DNA of 7,321 bases from Verrucomicrobia bacterium 12-59-8 (GTDB taxonomy: Bacteria; Verrucomicrobiota; Verrucomicrobiae; Verrucomicrobiales; Verrucomicrobiaceae): NCBI GenBank assembly GCA_002279765.1, contig NCCR01000211.1, forward strand, positions 1 through 7,321. Direction: 5' to 3'. The notes beneath the pieces are model-generated. The model did no database searches. It saw only the letters and a program-made list of their open reading frames with translations, and had not been told where the DNA came from. Each line of letters opens with the position of its first letter. Position 1 is the stretch's first letter. The position numbers and the translations under genes are program-made. Below are positions 1 through 5,800 of this stretch, one piece after another.

Positions 1-1182
1 TGCAAAGGTGCGTGGAAAGAAGCCACCAGTGCCAATGTCGGCGAGTTCTCCGCTGTGGGGTACTTCTTTGGCCGTCACCTGCACCAGGTGCTGAAAGTGC
101 CGGTGGGTTTGATCAACACCTCCTGGGGTGGTACGCGCATCGAAGCCTGGACGAGCAACGAAGCACTCGCCGAGCGCCCCTGCGCCACGGAGATGCTGGC
201 GGACTGGAAAGAGGCCGTTGCTAAATGGGACGGCCCCAAGGAGCAGGCCGCCTTTGAAAAACGCAAAGCCGACTGGCAGGAGCAGGTCAAGAAGATCGAC
301 GCCGAAAACGCCAAGCTGCCCGCCGACAAAAAGAAAACCAAGCCTCAGGCACCGCGCCCGCCGGATGATCCGACCAAGACACCGCACCACCCCAGCGTGC
401 TGTTCAACGGCATGGTGGCCCCCCTGGTGCCCTATGCGGTCAAAGGCGCGATTTGGTATCAAGGCGAGTCGAACCAGCGCCGGGCCTTCCAATACCAGGA
501 ACTGCTGCCCACCATGATCAATGACTGGCGCAAGCAGTGGGTGGATACGTTCTCCTTTTACATCGTGCAGCTCGCCAATTTTGGAAACGGCAAGCCCGTG
601 AGCAAGGAACCCGGCCTGCCCGACACCTGGGCTGAACTGCAGGAGGCGCAGACGCTGACGGCGCAGACGCTCGACAAATGCGGCATCGCCATCATCAACG
701 ACATCGGCGAGCAAAATGACATTCATCCCAAGAACAAGCAGGAGGTCGGCCGCCGCCTCGCACTCTGGGCACTGGCCAAGGACTACGGCAAGTCCGGCGC
801 TGAATACTGCGGCCCGCTCTACCTCTCCTCCGTCGTGCAGGGGGACAAGATCCGCGTGCAGTTCACCCACACCGGCTCGGGCTTGAAGACTCGCGATGGT
901 GGCGAACCGACGAGCCTCCAGATCACCGGAGCCGATCAGAAATGGGTGTGGGCCAAAGCCAAGATCGAGGGCAACGAAGTCGTCGTCTGGAGTGAATCCG
1001 TGCCACAGCCCATCGGCGTTCGATACGCATGGGCAAGCTGGCCGGAAGGCGCCAACCTCATCAATGCTGAAGGCCTGCCCGCCTCCTGCTTCCGCACGGA
1101 TGACTTCCTGCCATCCACACTCGGTGTCGTGTCGCCCTTTAAGGAGACGACACCCGCAAAGCCAGCGCCCGCAAAGCCGTGA
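1..1182 (+). CDS. Sialate O-acetylesterase-like (SASA/DUF303) carbohydrate esterase, 5'-truncated
   Basis: The reading frame is open from base 1, and the residues before the first possible internal start (GTG at 55) already fit the family (W-K-E-A-T ... F-S-A-V-G-Y-F-F-G-R). The gene therefore begins upstream and only its C-terminal 393 residues are present. Family blocks seen are P-V-G-L-I-N-T-S-W-G-G-T near 100-135, W-Y-Q-G-E-S-N at 454-474 and D-I-H-P at 718-729, the last carrying the expected catalytic His. The G-Q-S-N block with the nucleophilic Ser should lie upstream of the window. Such enzymes remove O-acetyl groups from sialic acids or other glycans and are usually exported, but the signal peptide cannot be seen here. 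A highly charged Lys/Glu/Ala-rich insert (about 205-375) separates the first two blocks. The protein ends in a Pro-Ala-Lys tail. The stop overlaps the next start by four bases. The family is fairly certain; the exact substrate is not. Confidence 0.88.
   Translation, partial: CKGAWKEATSANVGEFSAVGYFFGRHLHQVLKVPVGLINTSWGGTRIEAWTSNEALAERPCATEMLADWKEAVAKWDGPKEQAAFEKRKADWQEQVKKIDAENAKLPADKKKTKPQAPRPPDDPTKTPHHPSVLFNGMVAPLVPYAVKGAIWYQGESNQRRAFQYQELLPTMINDWRKQWVDTFSFYIVQLANFGNGKPVSKEPGLPDTWAELQEAQTLTAQTLDKCGIAIINDIGEQNDIHPKNKQEVGRRLALWALAKDYGKSGAEYCGPLYLSSVVQGDKIRVQFTHTGSGLKTRDGGEPTSLQITGADQKWVWAKAKIEGNEVVVWSESVPQPIGVRYAWASWPEGANLINAEGLPASCFRTDDFLPSTLGVVSPFKETTPAKPAPAKP
1153..1178 (+). repeat. Tandem 11-bp direct repeat (period 15) encoding the Pro-Ala-Lys tail
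   Basis: CCCGCAAAGCC occurs at 1153-1163 and again at 1168-1178, exactly 15 bases apart, so the repeat keeps frame and encodes the low-complexity P-A-K-P tail of the esterase. The second copy ends at the base before the GTG start of the methyltransferase. It probably arose by slippage in a tail under little constraint; no regulatory role is evident. Confidence 0.75.
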
Positions 1183-2204
1183 GCGTGCATCTCTTCCTCG
1201 CTGATCCAGACACCGCGCCGTTCCTCGCCGATGAACTGCGTCGCGCCGCGCCTGATGCCGTGCAGCGCGAGATCGAAGGTCTTGGCATCGCAGCGGATGT
1301 GCCGCTGGAGGGTCTGCTCCTCGCCTTCGCGCGGCAAACCCTGCCCTCTGCTGTCGAAGTCAACGCCGCCTCGATCAATGCCTGGGCAGACCGCATCATT
1401 GACGCCAGCGCCGGAGTTTTCCTGGATGACCAGCCGTGGCGTCTGCATCTCTGGCCGCAATATGGCGAAGGCAAAGCTGGGCTGCATCGCTGTGAATTGA
1501 TTCAGGCCAGCTTGATCGAACGAATGAAAAAGCGACGCAGAAAGCTGCTGCGTTCTCTGCTCGATTCGGATGCTGTTTTTGATGCGCAGACCTCCTTGGT
1601 TCAATGCATTCTCACGTCCCCCGAAACCGGCTGGCTTTCGGCAAGCCTCGCGCCGCAGGCCTATGCACAGCGCAGTTTGATTTCGAGCTTCCCACGCGGT
1701 GAAGTGCCGCTGGCTGACGACAAAAGCGCGCCCTCACGCGCCTTCACCAAACTGGTTGAGGCCGAGCAGCGCCTTGGACGCCAGATTGAGCGTGGTCAAA
1801 CCTGCGTGGATCTCGGGGCGTCCCCCGGAAGCTGGAGCTACGTGCCCATCCAGCGCGGAGCGAGCGTCATAGCCATCGATCGCTCCGAATTGCGCGAGGA
1901 CTTGATGCGCAATCCGCGCCTGCATTTTGAAACCACCGATGCCTTCAAGTATCAGCCGCCACAAACCGTGGACTGGCTCGTGTGTGACGTCATCGCCGCG
2001 CCGCAGCGCAGCATAGACCTGCTGCTTGAGTGGCTGCGCGAGAAACGCATGCGCCACTTCATCGTGACACTCAAATTCAAAGGCCACGACGAGTATCCGC
2101 TGCTCGATGTGCTCAAGCGCGAAGCTCCGCCGCAGTGCGCGGAGTTTTACCTCACGCGGCTCTGCGCAAACAAGAACGAGGTGTGCGCGTTCGGCGTGGT
2201 TTGA
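1179..2204 (+). CDS. rlmM: RlmM-type 23S rRNA (cytidine-2'-O)-methyltransferase (FtsJ/RrmJ fold)
   Basis: This 341-residue protein resembles E. coli RlmM (YgdE, 366 residues, modifies C2498 of 23S rRNA) along its length. The N-terminal part carries L-L-L-A-F-A-R-Q (47-53), which resembles the L-I-F-A-R-Q segment of RlmM. P-S-R-A-F-T-K-L-V-E-A (185-195) precedes the Rossmann-like methyltransferase domain. SAM motif I is D-L-G-A-S-P-G-S-W-S-Y (211-221). The K-D-K-E tetrad of 2'-O-ribose methyltransferases is intact by my alignment as K191, D270 (V-C-D), K299 (L-K-F) and E334 (N-K-N-E-V). It acts in the cytoplasm on rRNA using S-adenosylmethionine. The GTG start at 1179 overlaps the esterase TGA as GTGA. 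No close Shine-Dalgarno is present, since an AAGGAG at 1141-1146 lies 32 nt away, so reinitiation after the upstream stop is likely. A second GTG at 1185 is possible. The 2'-O-methyltransferase assignment is strong; the target nucleotide is inferred from the family. Confidence 0.85.
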   Translation: MSVHLFLADPDTAPFLADELRRAAPDAVQREIEGLGIAADVPLEGLLLAFARQTLPSAVEVNAASINAWADRIIDASAGVFLDDQPWRLHLWPQYGEGKAGLHRCELIQASLIERMKKRRRKLLRSLLDSDAVFDAQTSLVQCILTSPETGWLSASLAPQAYAQRSLISSFPRGEVPLADDKSAPSRAFTKLVEAEQRLGRQIERGQTCVDLGASPGSWSYVPIQRGASVIAIDRSELREDLMRNPRLHFETTDAFKYQPPQTVDWLVCDVIAAPQRSIDLLLEWLREKRMRHFIVTLKFKGHDEYPLLDVLKREAPPQCAEFYLTRLCANKNEVCAFGVV

Positions 2205-2231
2205 TGGTCAAGACAGGCGCATCTGCCGCAC

Positions 2232-4205
2232 TTACAGCAGCGCTTCGTGTGCACGACCATCTTTGGCCTCGCAGTATAGGATGAAGGACTGGTTCACCAC
2301 CGAGTAGCCGCCGGGAGTCGGGTAGTCACCGCTGAAGTACCAGTCACCGTATTCGGCACCGAGAGCATTGTGGAGGTCGGGAATGGTCTGGTAGATGACT
2401 TCGACGGTGCCATGCCACGGCGTATCCTCGGGACTGATCATCAGGGCGATGCGCGCGGAGATTTCTTCGTCGGTGAATGGAGCGTAGATGGCCTTCACGG
2501 CATTGCGCATCTCTTCCTTGGGCTTTCTCATCTCGGCTTTGCAGGCGCGATAGGTCTCCATCACGATGTGCGACATGCCGCGCGCCCGCAGGAGAGAAAT
2601 GGCGGCCTGGAAGGCGATGAATTTGCCGAGTTCGGCCATGTCGATGCCGTAGCAGTCGGGGTAGCGAATTTGCGGGGCAGTGGAGCAGACGATGATGCGC
2701 TTTGGATTCGTGCGTGCGAGGATGCGCAGCAGGCTTTTCTTCAGCGTGGTGCCACGTACAATGGAGTCGTCAATGACCACCAGGTTGTCCTTGGGCGTCA
2801 CGACGCCGTAGGTAATGTCGTAGCTGCCGGACACAAGTGCATCACGCCCTGTCTCCTGGGCGATGAAGGTGCGCATCTTAATGTCCTTGAGGGCGATTTT
2901 TTCGCCACGCGGCCAGTTGCGCAGCACGAGATCGTCAAGCTTGGCCTCGTCAAACTCACCGCGCTTGAGCATGTCCATCAGCGCCTCTTTGACGACGACA
3001 CGGCGGCTTTTACGCAGGCCGTCGAGGAAGCCGAAATAGGCGGTCTCAGCCGTGTTCGGGATAAAACTGAGCACGGTGTGCTCGAAATCGTTGTCGATGG
3101 CCTTGACGACCTGCGGCACCAGCTGCTCACCGAGCGCCTTGCGCTGGTGGTAGATGGCGGAGTCGTTGCCGCGTGAGAAATAAATGCACTCGAACGAGCA
3201 GGGCTTGAATTCGCGCGGCTCAATGAAGGGCTGGATGGTCATGCCACCATCCGCTTTGATCACGGCCACATGCGCAGGGGGGATCTCGTGGATGTCCTCT
3301 TCATTGACTCCGAAGACGGACATCAGAGCGACGCGTTCAGAGGCGATGGTGAAGATCTCGTCGTTCTCGTAGTAGTGGCAGGGGCGGATGCCACTGGGGT
3401 CGCGCATGGCGAAGAGATCGCCATTGCCGATCACTCCAACGATGCTGTAACCGCCATCCCAACGTTTGGCGGATTCTCTGATCACCTCGGTCACGTCCAA
3501 CTGCTCGCTGATATGCTGCGGAATATCTTCGCCCGGCATGCCGGAGTCACGCAGGACGTGGTAGAGCTTGGTGTGCGCCTCATCGAGCTGAAAGCCGATT
3601 TCTTCGAGCACACTCTGCGTGTCCGTACCAAAGACGGGGTGCTGCCCGCGCTTCATCATGACCTCGTTGAGTTCGCGGGTGTTGGTGAGGTTGAAATTAC
3701 CCATCACCATCAGTGTGCGCGTGGGCCAGGTGGTGCGGCGCATGTAGGGATGCAGGGCGCCTTTGCCGAAGTCACCGCTGGTTCCGTAGCGCAGGTGGCC
3801 GATGTAGATCTCCCCGGCCATCTCAAACTCGCGCTTGATGGCATCCGGATCGTCCTCAAACGAAACAAACTCTTTCCCCTCCTGGTCGCGCTCGTCCTTG
3901 CGCTGCTTGTCGATGCGGCGGGCGATGCGTTTGAACTCCTTGCGCTCATCCTCAAAGACCTGGCCAATGCGTTCCACGCTCTCGGTGCTGCGCACGCGGA
4001 ACATGTAAGGGAGACCCGGCGGCATGCCGAGCTTGCTGCAGCCGATGCCCATGCCGTCCTGTCCACGGTTTCTCTGCTTGGTCATGATGGCCTGCAGGGC
4101 GTCAAAGCCGTAGAGGGCGTTGCCGTATTTTTGATAGAAGTATCCCAGCGGCTTTTTCAGCCGCACCACTGCTATGCCGCACTCGTGACTGATTGGGTCG
4201 CTCAT
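2232..4205 (-). CDS. purF: Amidophosphoribosyltransferase (glutamine PRPP amidotransferase), long form
   Basis: This enzyme catalyses the first committed step of purine synthesis: PRPP + glutamine to phosphoribosylamine + glutamate. I chose the ATG at 4205 because it puts the class II amidotransferase nucleophile at C9 (H-E-C-G-I-A) behind a short propeptide. The frame runs back to a TTG at 4340, but that extension looks non-coding. No Shine-Dalgarno is visible. Glutaminase residues are C9, R139 (H-L-R-Y), N170 (G-N-F-N-L-T-N) and D195. The phosphoribosyltransferase PRPP loop is V-I-D-D-S-I-V-R-G-T-T (477-487), followed by S-T-A-P-Q-I-R-Y-P-D-C-Y-G-I-D-M. At 657 residues it is about 150 longer than E. 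coli PurF (505). Extra length lies in a charged stretch at about 82-127, in a segment at about 395-440, and in a C-terminal extension with W-Y-F-S-G-D-Y-P-T-P-G-G (622-633). As I recall, long PurF proteins of Bacteroidota share this layout. The gene is transcribed convergently to rlmM, 27 bp apart. The position aligned with the oxyanion-hole Gly of E. coli PurF is F171. Confidence 0.93.
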   Translation of the reverse strand: MSDPISHECGIAVVRLKKPLGYFYQKYGNALYGFDALQAIMTKQRNRGQDGMGIGCSKLGMPPGLPYMFRVRSTESVERIGQVFEDERKEFKRIARRIDKQRKDERDQEGKEFVSFEDDPDAIKREFEMAGEIYIGHLRYGTSGDFGKGALHPYMRRTTWPTRTLMVMGNFNLTNTRELNEVMMKRGQHPVFGTDTQSVLEEIGFQLDEAHTKLYHVLRDSGMPGEDIPQHISEQLDVTEVIRESAKRWDGGYSIVGVIGNGDLFAMRDPSGIRPCHYYENDEIFTIASERVALMSVFGVNEEDIHEIPPAHVAVIKADGGMTIQPFIEPREFKPCSFECIYFSRGNDSAIYHQRKALGEQLVPQVVKAIDNDFEHTVLSFIPNTAETAYFGFLDGLRKSRRVVVKEALMDMLKRGEFDEAKLDDLVLRNWPRGEKIALKDIKMRTFIAQETGRDALVSGSYDITYGVVTPKDNLVVIDDSIVRGTTLKKSLLRILARTNPKRIIVCSTAPQIRYPDCYGIDMAELGKFIAFQAAISLLRARGMSHIVMETYRACKAEMRKPKEEMRNAVKAIYAPFTDEEISARIALMISPEDTPWHGTVEVIYQTIPDLHNALGAEYGDWYFSGDYPTPGGYSVVNQSFILYCEAKDGRAHEALL

Positions 4206-4312
4206 CGTAAAGGAGCACCCATCATTGGCATGCGGCGGGAGGAGTGCAAGACGTGGAAAAAGTTTCTCATGGGGTGTCCACTGCCCTCCGCCGGGCGTAA
4301 CCGCCGCCCCAG

Positions 4313-4336
4313 TCCCCAAAATCCAGCCTATGGGGA
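4313..4336. repeat. 6-bp inverted repeat, 12-nt spacer
   Basis: TCCCCA (4313-4318) and TGGGGA (4331-4336) are perfect reverse complements. The spacer is 12 bases and pairing does not extend on either side. It could be a weak protein site or chance; on its own it is not strong evidence. Confidence 0.35.
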
Positions 4337-4388
4337 ACAATTTCCAGCCCAGCCTTCCGGGCCAGGAGAGCTAGGAAAAGCGTGCCTC

Positions 4389-4407
4389 ACACATTTCACA
4401 AATGTGT
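4389..4407. promoter_or_regulatory. 8-bp perfect palindrome with 3-nt centre, possible operator
   Basis: ACACATTT (4389-4396) and AAATGTGT (4400-4407) are perfect reverse complements around CAC. The compact dyad is AT-rich against a GC-rich background and lies 65 bp before the dehydrogenase ATG. Those properties suit a dimeric helix-turn-helix regulator. As RNA the same sequence could form a hairpin with a tight 3-nt loop. No T-tract follows, so it is not a classic terminator. The structure is certain; the function is inferred. Confidence 0.5.
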
Positions 4408-4436
4408 TTGAGCAAAGCAAGAACCCTTGCTGTCAT
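4408..4436 (+). promoter_or_regulatory. Weak candidate sigma-70-like promoter for the dehydrogenase gene
   Basis: TTGAGC (4408-4413) and TGTCAT (4431-4436) are separated by 17 bases and each matches four of six consensus positions. The -35-like box directly abuts the palindrome ending at 4407. Matches this weak occur by chance, so this is only a candidate. Confidence 0.2.
4416..4431. repeat. 6-bp inverted repeat with 4-nt loop in the dehydrogenase leader
   Basis: AGCAAG (4416-4421) and CTTGCT (4426-4431) are perfect reverse complements around AACC. It is the second of three closely spaced dyads before the dehydrogenase start and could form a small RNA hairpin if it is transcribed. Confidence 0.4.
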
Positions 4437-4440
4437 CATG

Positions 4441-4453
4441 GCATGGTCCATGC
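4441..4453. repeat. 6-bp palindrome with 1-nt centre in the dehydrogenase leader
   Basis: GCATGG (4441-4446) and CCATGC (4448-4453) are perfect reverse complements around a single T. The one-base centre makes a DNA-binding dyad more likely than an RNA hairpin. It ends 18 bases before the ATG at 4472. Confidence 0.4.
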
Positions 4454-4471
4454 AGTCATGTACCCACCCCA

Positions 4472-5746
4472 ATGAATCCCCCCCTCATTTCACGCTTCTG
4501 GCTGCCCGCAATGACGCTGGCAGCCTTTTTTGCAAACAGTCCCAGCTACCCCGCCATCCAGGAAACCGGGTCTCCTCAGCCCGTCCCCGCGACACTAGAC
4601 ATCCCACCCCAGGACCTGCCTGAAGAACAGATGCCTGGAATCTTGCTGCGCAAACTCGCCTTTGACCGCGAGTTCGACTCACCCGTCATGCTGGCCCCGC
4701 TGCCAGATGACAGCGGGGAGCAGGTGATCGCCATGCAGCGTGGTGAATTTTGCGCCGTGAGGCTTGATGGTAGCGGCCAGTGGAGGCCCTTCCTCGATTT
4801 CCGCACGAAGATGAAAGACATTCTGCTCTTCGAGGAAGGCGTACATGGCATCACCTTTCATCCCCACTTTGCTGAGAACCGGCTGTTTTACCTCAGTTAC
4901 TCCCAAAACGACCCCCGACGCACCGTCATTAGCGAAATGCGCGCCTCCAAGGATTCGCCCCCCGAGGCCCTGCCGGAAACCGAACGTGTGCTTCTGGAGA
5001 TCCCACAGCCACTGGCTGACCACTGGGGCGGCCACATCGCCTTCGGGCCAGATGGCTGCCTGTACATTGCTCTCGGTGACGGCGGCCTGCGCAATGACCC
5101 GTATCGCCTGGCGCAGAACCCGTGGGTCCTGCATGGCAAAATCCTGCGTATCGACGTGAACGGCCGCACCGGCAAGCTGCCGTATGCGATCCCCGATGAC
5201 AATCCCTTTGCCAAAGAGCAAACCGTGCGCCCCGAAATTTTCGCCCTCGGATTTCGCAATCCCTGGGGGCTGTCCTTTGACGCCCGTTCCGGCCAGCTGT
5301 GGTGCGCAGACGTCGGGCAGGATCTATGGGAAGAAATTAACCGCGTCGAAGCCGGTGCGAATTATGGCTGGAGCGATCGTGAAGGCCCCACGAAGAGCGC
5401 CTTTCATTCGCACGGCTATCTGCCGGACACCACGATTACGGATCCCGTGCATGCCTACACCCGCATGCGTGGTGAGGGCATCTGCATCGTCGGCGGACTG
5501 CTCTATCGCGGCCAGAAACTGCCGCAGCTCGACGGTGCCTTTGTTTTCGCCGACTGGGGCTACGGCACCGTCTGGGCGCTGGGCATCGACCCCGCCAGCG
5601 GCCTGCCCGTCCGCCGCAGTGTGCTGCACCGCAAGGATCCGGAACACAAGTTCAACCCCACGCTCGTAACTGCCGACGTCGAGGGTGAGCCTGTGCTGCT
5701 CTCTCAAGATGGCGCACTGTACCGCCTGGAGAAAGACGACGAATAA
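4472..5746 (+). CDS. Exported PQQ-dependent glucose/sorbosone dehydrogenase-like beta-propeller
   Basis: This 424-residue protein belongs to the soluble quinoprotein sugar dehydrogenase (GSDH) superfamily, whose members oxidise sugars with PQQ and Ca2+ in the periplasm. Motifs in order are G-V-H-G-I-T-F-H-P-H-F (123-133), D-H-W-G-G-H-I-A-F-G-P-D-G (183-195), L-G-D-G-G (201-205), H-G-K-I-L-R-I-D (221-228), F-R-N-P-W-G-L (261-267), D-V-G-Q-D-L-W-E-E-I-N (280-290) and L-Y-R-G (344-347). By alignment H184 matches the catalytic His144 of Acinetobacter soluble glucose dehydrogenase, and R262-N263 match its Arg228-Asn229. I chose the ATG at 4472 because it gives a signal-like N-terminus (R8, then hydrophobic F-W-L-P-A-M-T-L-A-A-F-F-A) and a Pro-rich linker to about 55. 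A TTG at 4427 would add a non-signal extension. No Shine-Dalgarno or fused cytochrome c domain is seen. The true substrate, and whether PQQ is bound, are not decided by sequence. Confidence 0.87.
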   Translation: MNPPLISRFWLPAMTLAAFFANSPSYPAIQETGSPQPVPATLDIPPQDLPEEQMPGILLRKLAFDREFDSPVMLAPLPDDSGEQVIAMQRGEFCAVRLDGSGQWRPFLDFRTKMKDILLFEEGVHGITFHPHFAENRLFYLSYSQNDPRRTVISEMRASKDSPPEALPETERVLLEIPQPLADHWGGHIAFGPDGCLYIALGDGGLRNDPYRLAQNPWVLHGKILRIDVNGRTGKLPYAIPDDNPFAKEQTVRPEIFALGFRNPWGLSFDARSGQLWCADVGQDLWEEINRVEAGANYGWSDREGPTKSAFHSHGYLPDTTITDPVHAYTRMRGEGICIVGGLLYRGQKLPQLDGAFVFADWGYGTVWALGIDPASGLPVRRSVLHRKDPEHKFNPTLVTADVEGEPVLLSQDGALYRLEKDDE

Positions 5747-5772
5747 GGCGCTTTTTTCGCGCAAGACGATGA

Positions 5773-5800
5773 TCATGGCCGCGTACAAGGCGGGCCATGA
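5773..5800 (+). promoter_or_regulatory. 8-bp inverted repeat enclosing the sulfatase ribosome binding site and start codon
   Basis: TCATGGCC (5773-5780) and GGCCATGA (5793-5800) are perfect reverse complements with a 12-base spacer. The right arm contains the sulfatase ATG (5797-5799). The only Shine-Dalgarno-like bases, AAGG at 5787-5790, lie in the loop. In mRNA this hairpin would pair the start codon and could lower translation or make it conditional. The pairing is seen directly; the regulatory effect is inferred. Confidence 0.5.

Larger units (their letters stand above)
4206..4471. other. Divergent intergenic region between purF and the sugar dehydrogenase gene
   Basis: These 266 bases separate the divergent purF and dehydrogenase starts, so both promoters should lie here. 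I see no convincing coding sequence. The purF-proximal side contains no clear sigma-70 promoter; TTGCAC and AATGAT with a 17-base gap on the minus strand are only weak matches, and the AATGAT is close to the ATG. The dehydrogenase-proximal half contains several short perfect inverted repeats, listed separately. The region is the most likely place for transcription control in this window. Confidence 0.7.

Noticed and set aside
936..1604. A 222-codon minus-strand frame across the esterase/methyltransferase junction
   Set aside because: It overlaps two well-supported genes and shows no recognisable domain.
2205..2231. Bidirectional terminator between the convergent rlmM and purF genes
   Set aside because: The 27-base gap has no stem longer than about three pairs and no T-tract on either strand.
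2370..3176. A 268-codon open frame on the + strand opposite the 3' half of purF
   Set aside because: It mirrors the purF codons with a composition typical of shadow frames and has no family motif.
4206..4340. In-frame N-terminal extension of PurF from a TTG at 4340
   Set aside because: It would put 45 extra residues before the short propeptide and bury the nucleophilic Cys, which must become N-terminal or nearly so. The extension does not look coding.
4427..4471. Upstream TTG start for the sugar dehydrogenase
   Set aside because: It would add 15 residues (M-L-S-S-W-H-G-P-C) that spoil the signal-like N-terminus beginning at the ATG at 4472, and it lies inside an inverted repeat.
3270..4475. 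A 401-codon open frame on the + strand opposite purF
   Set aside because: It is antisense to a confidently identified gene, its translation has no recognisable motif, and long shadow frames are common in GC-rich coding DNA.
5748..5762. Possible terminator after the dehydrogenase: GCGC, six T, C, GCGC
   Set aside because: The T-run is in the loop rather than after the stem, and the stem is only four pairs.
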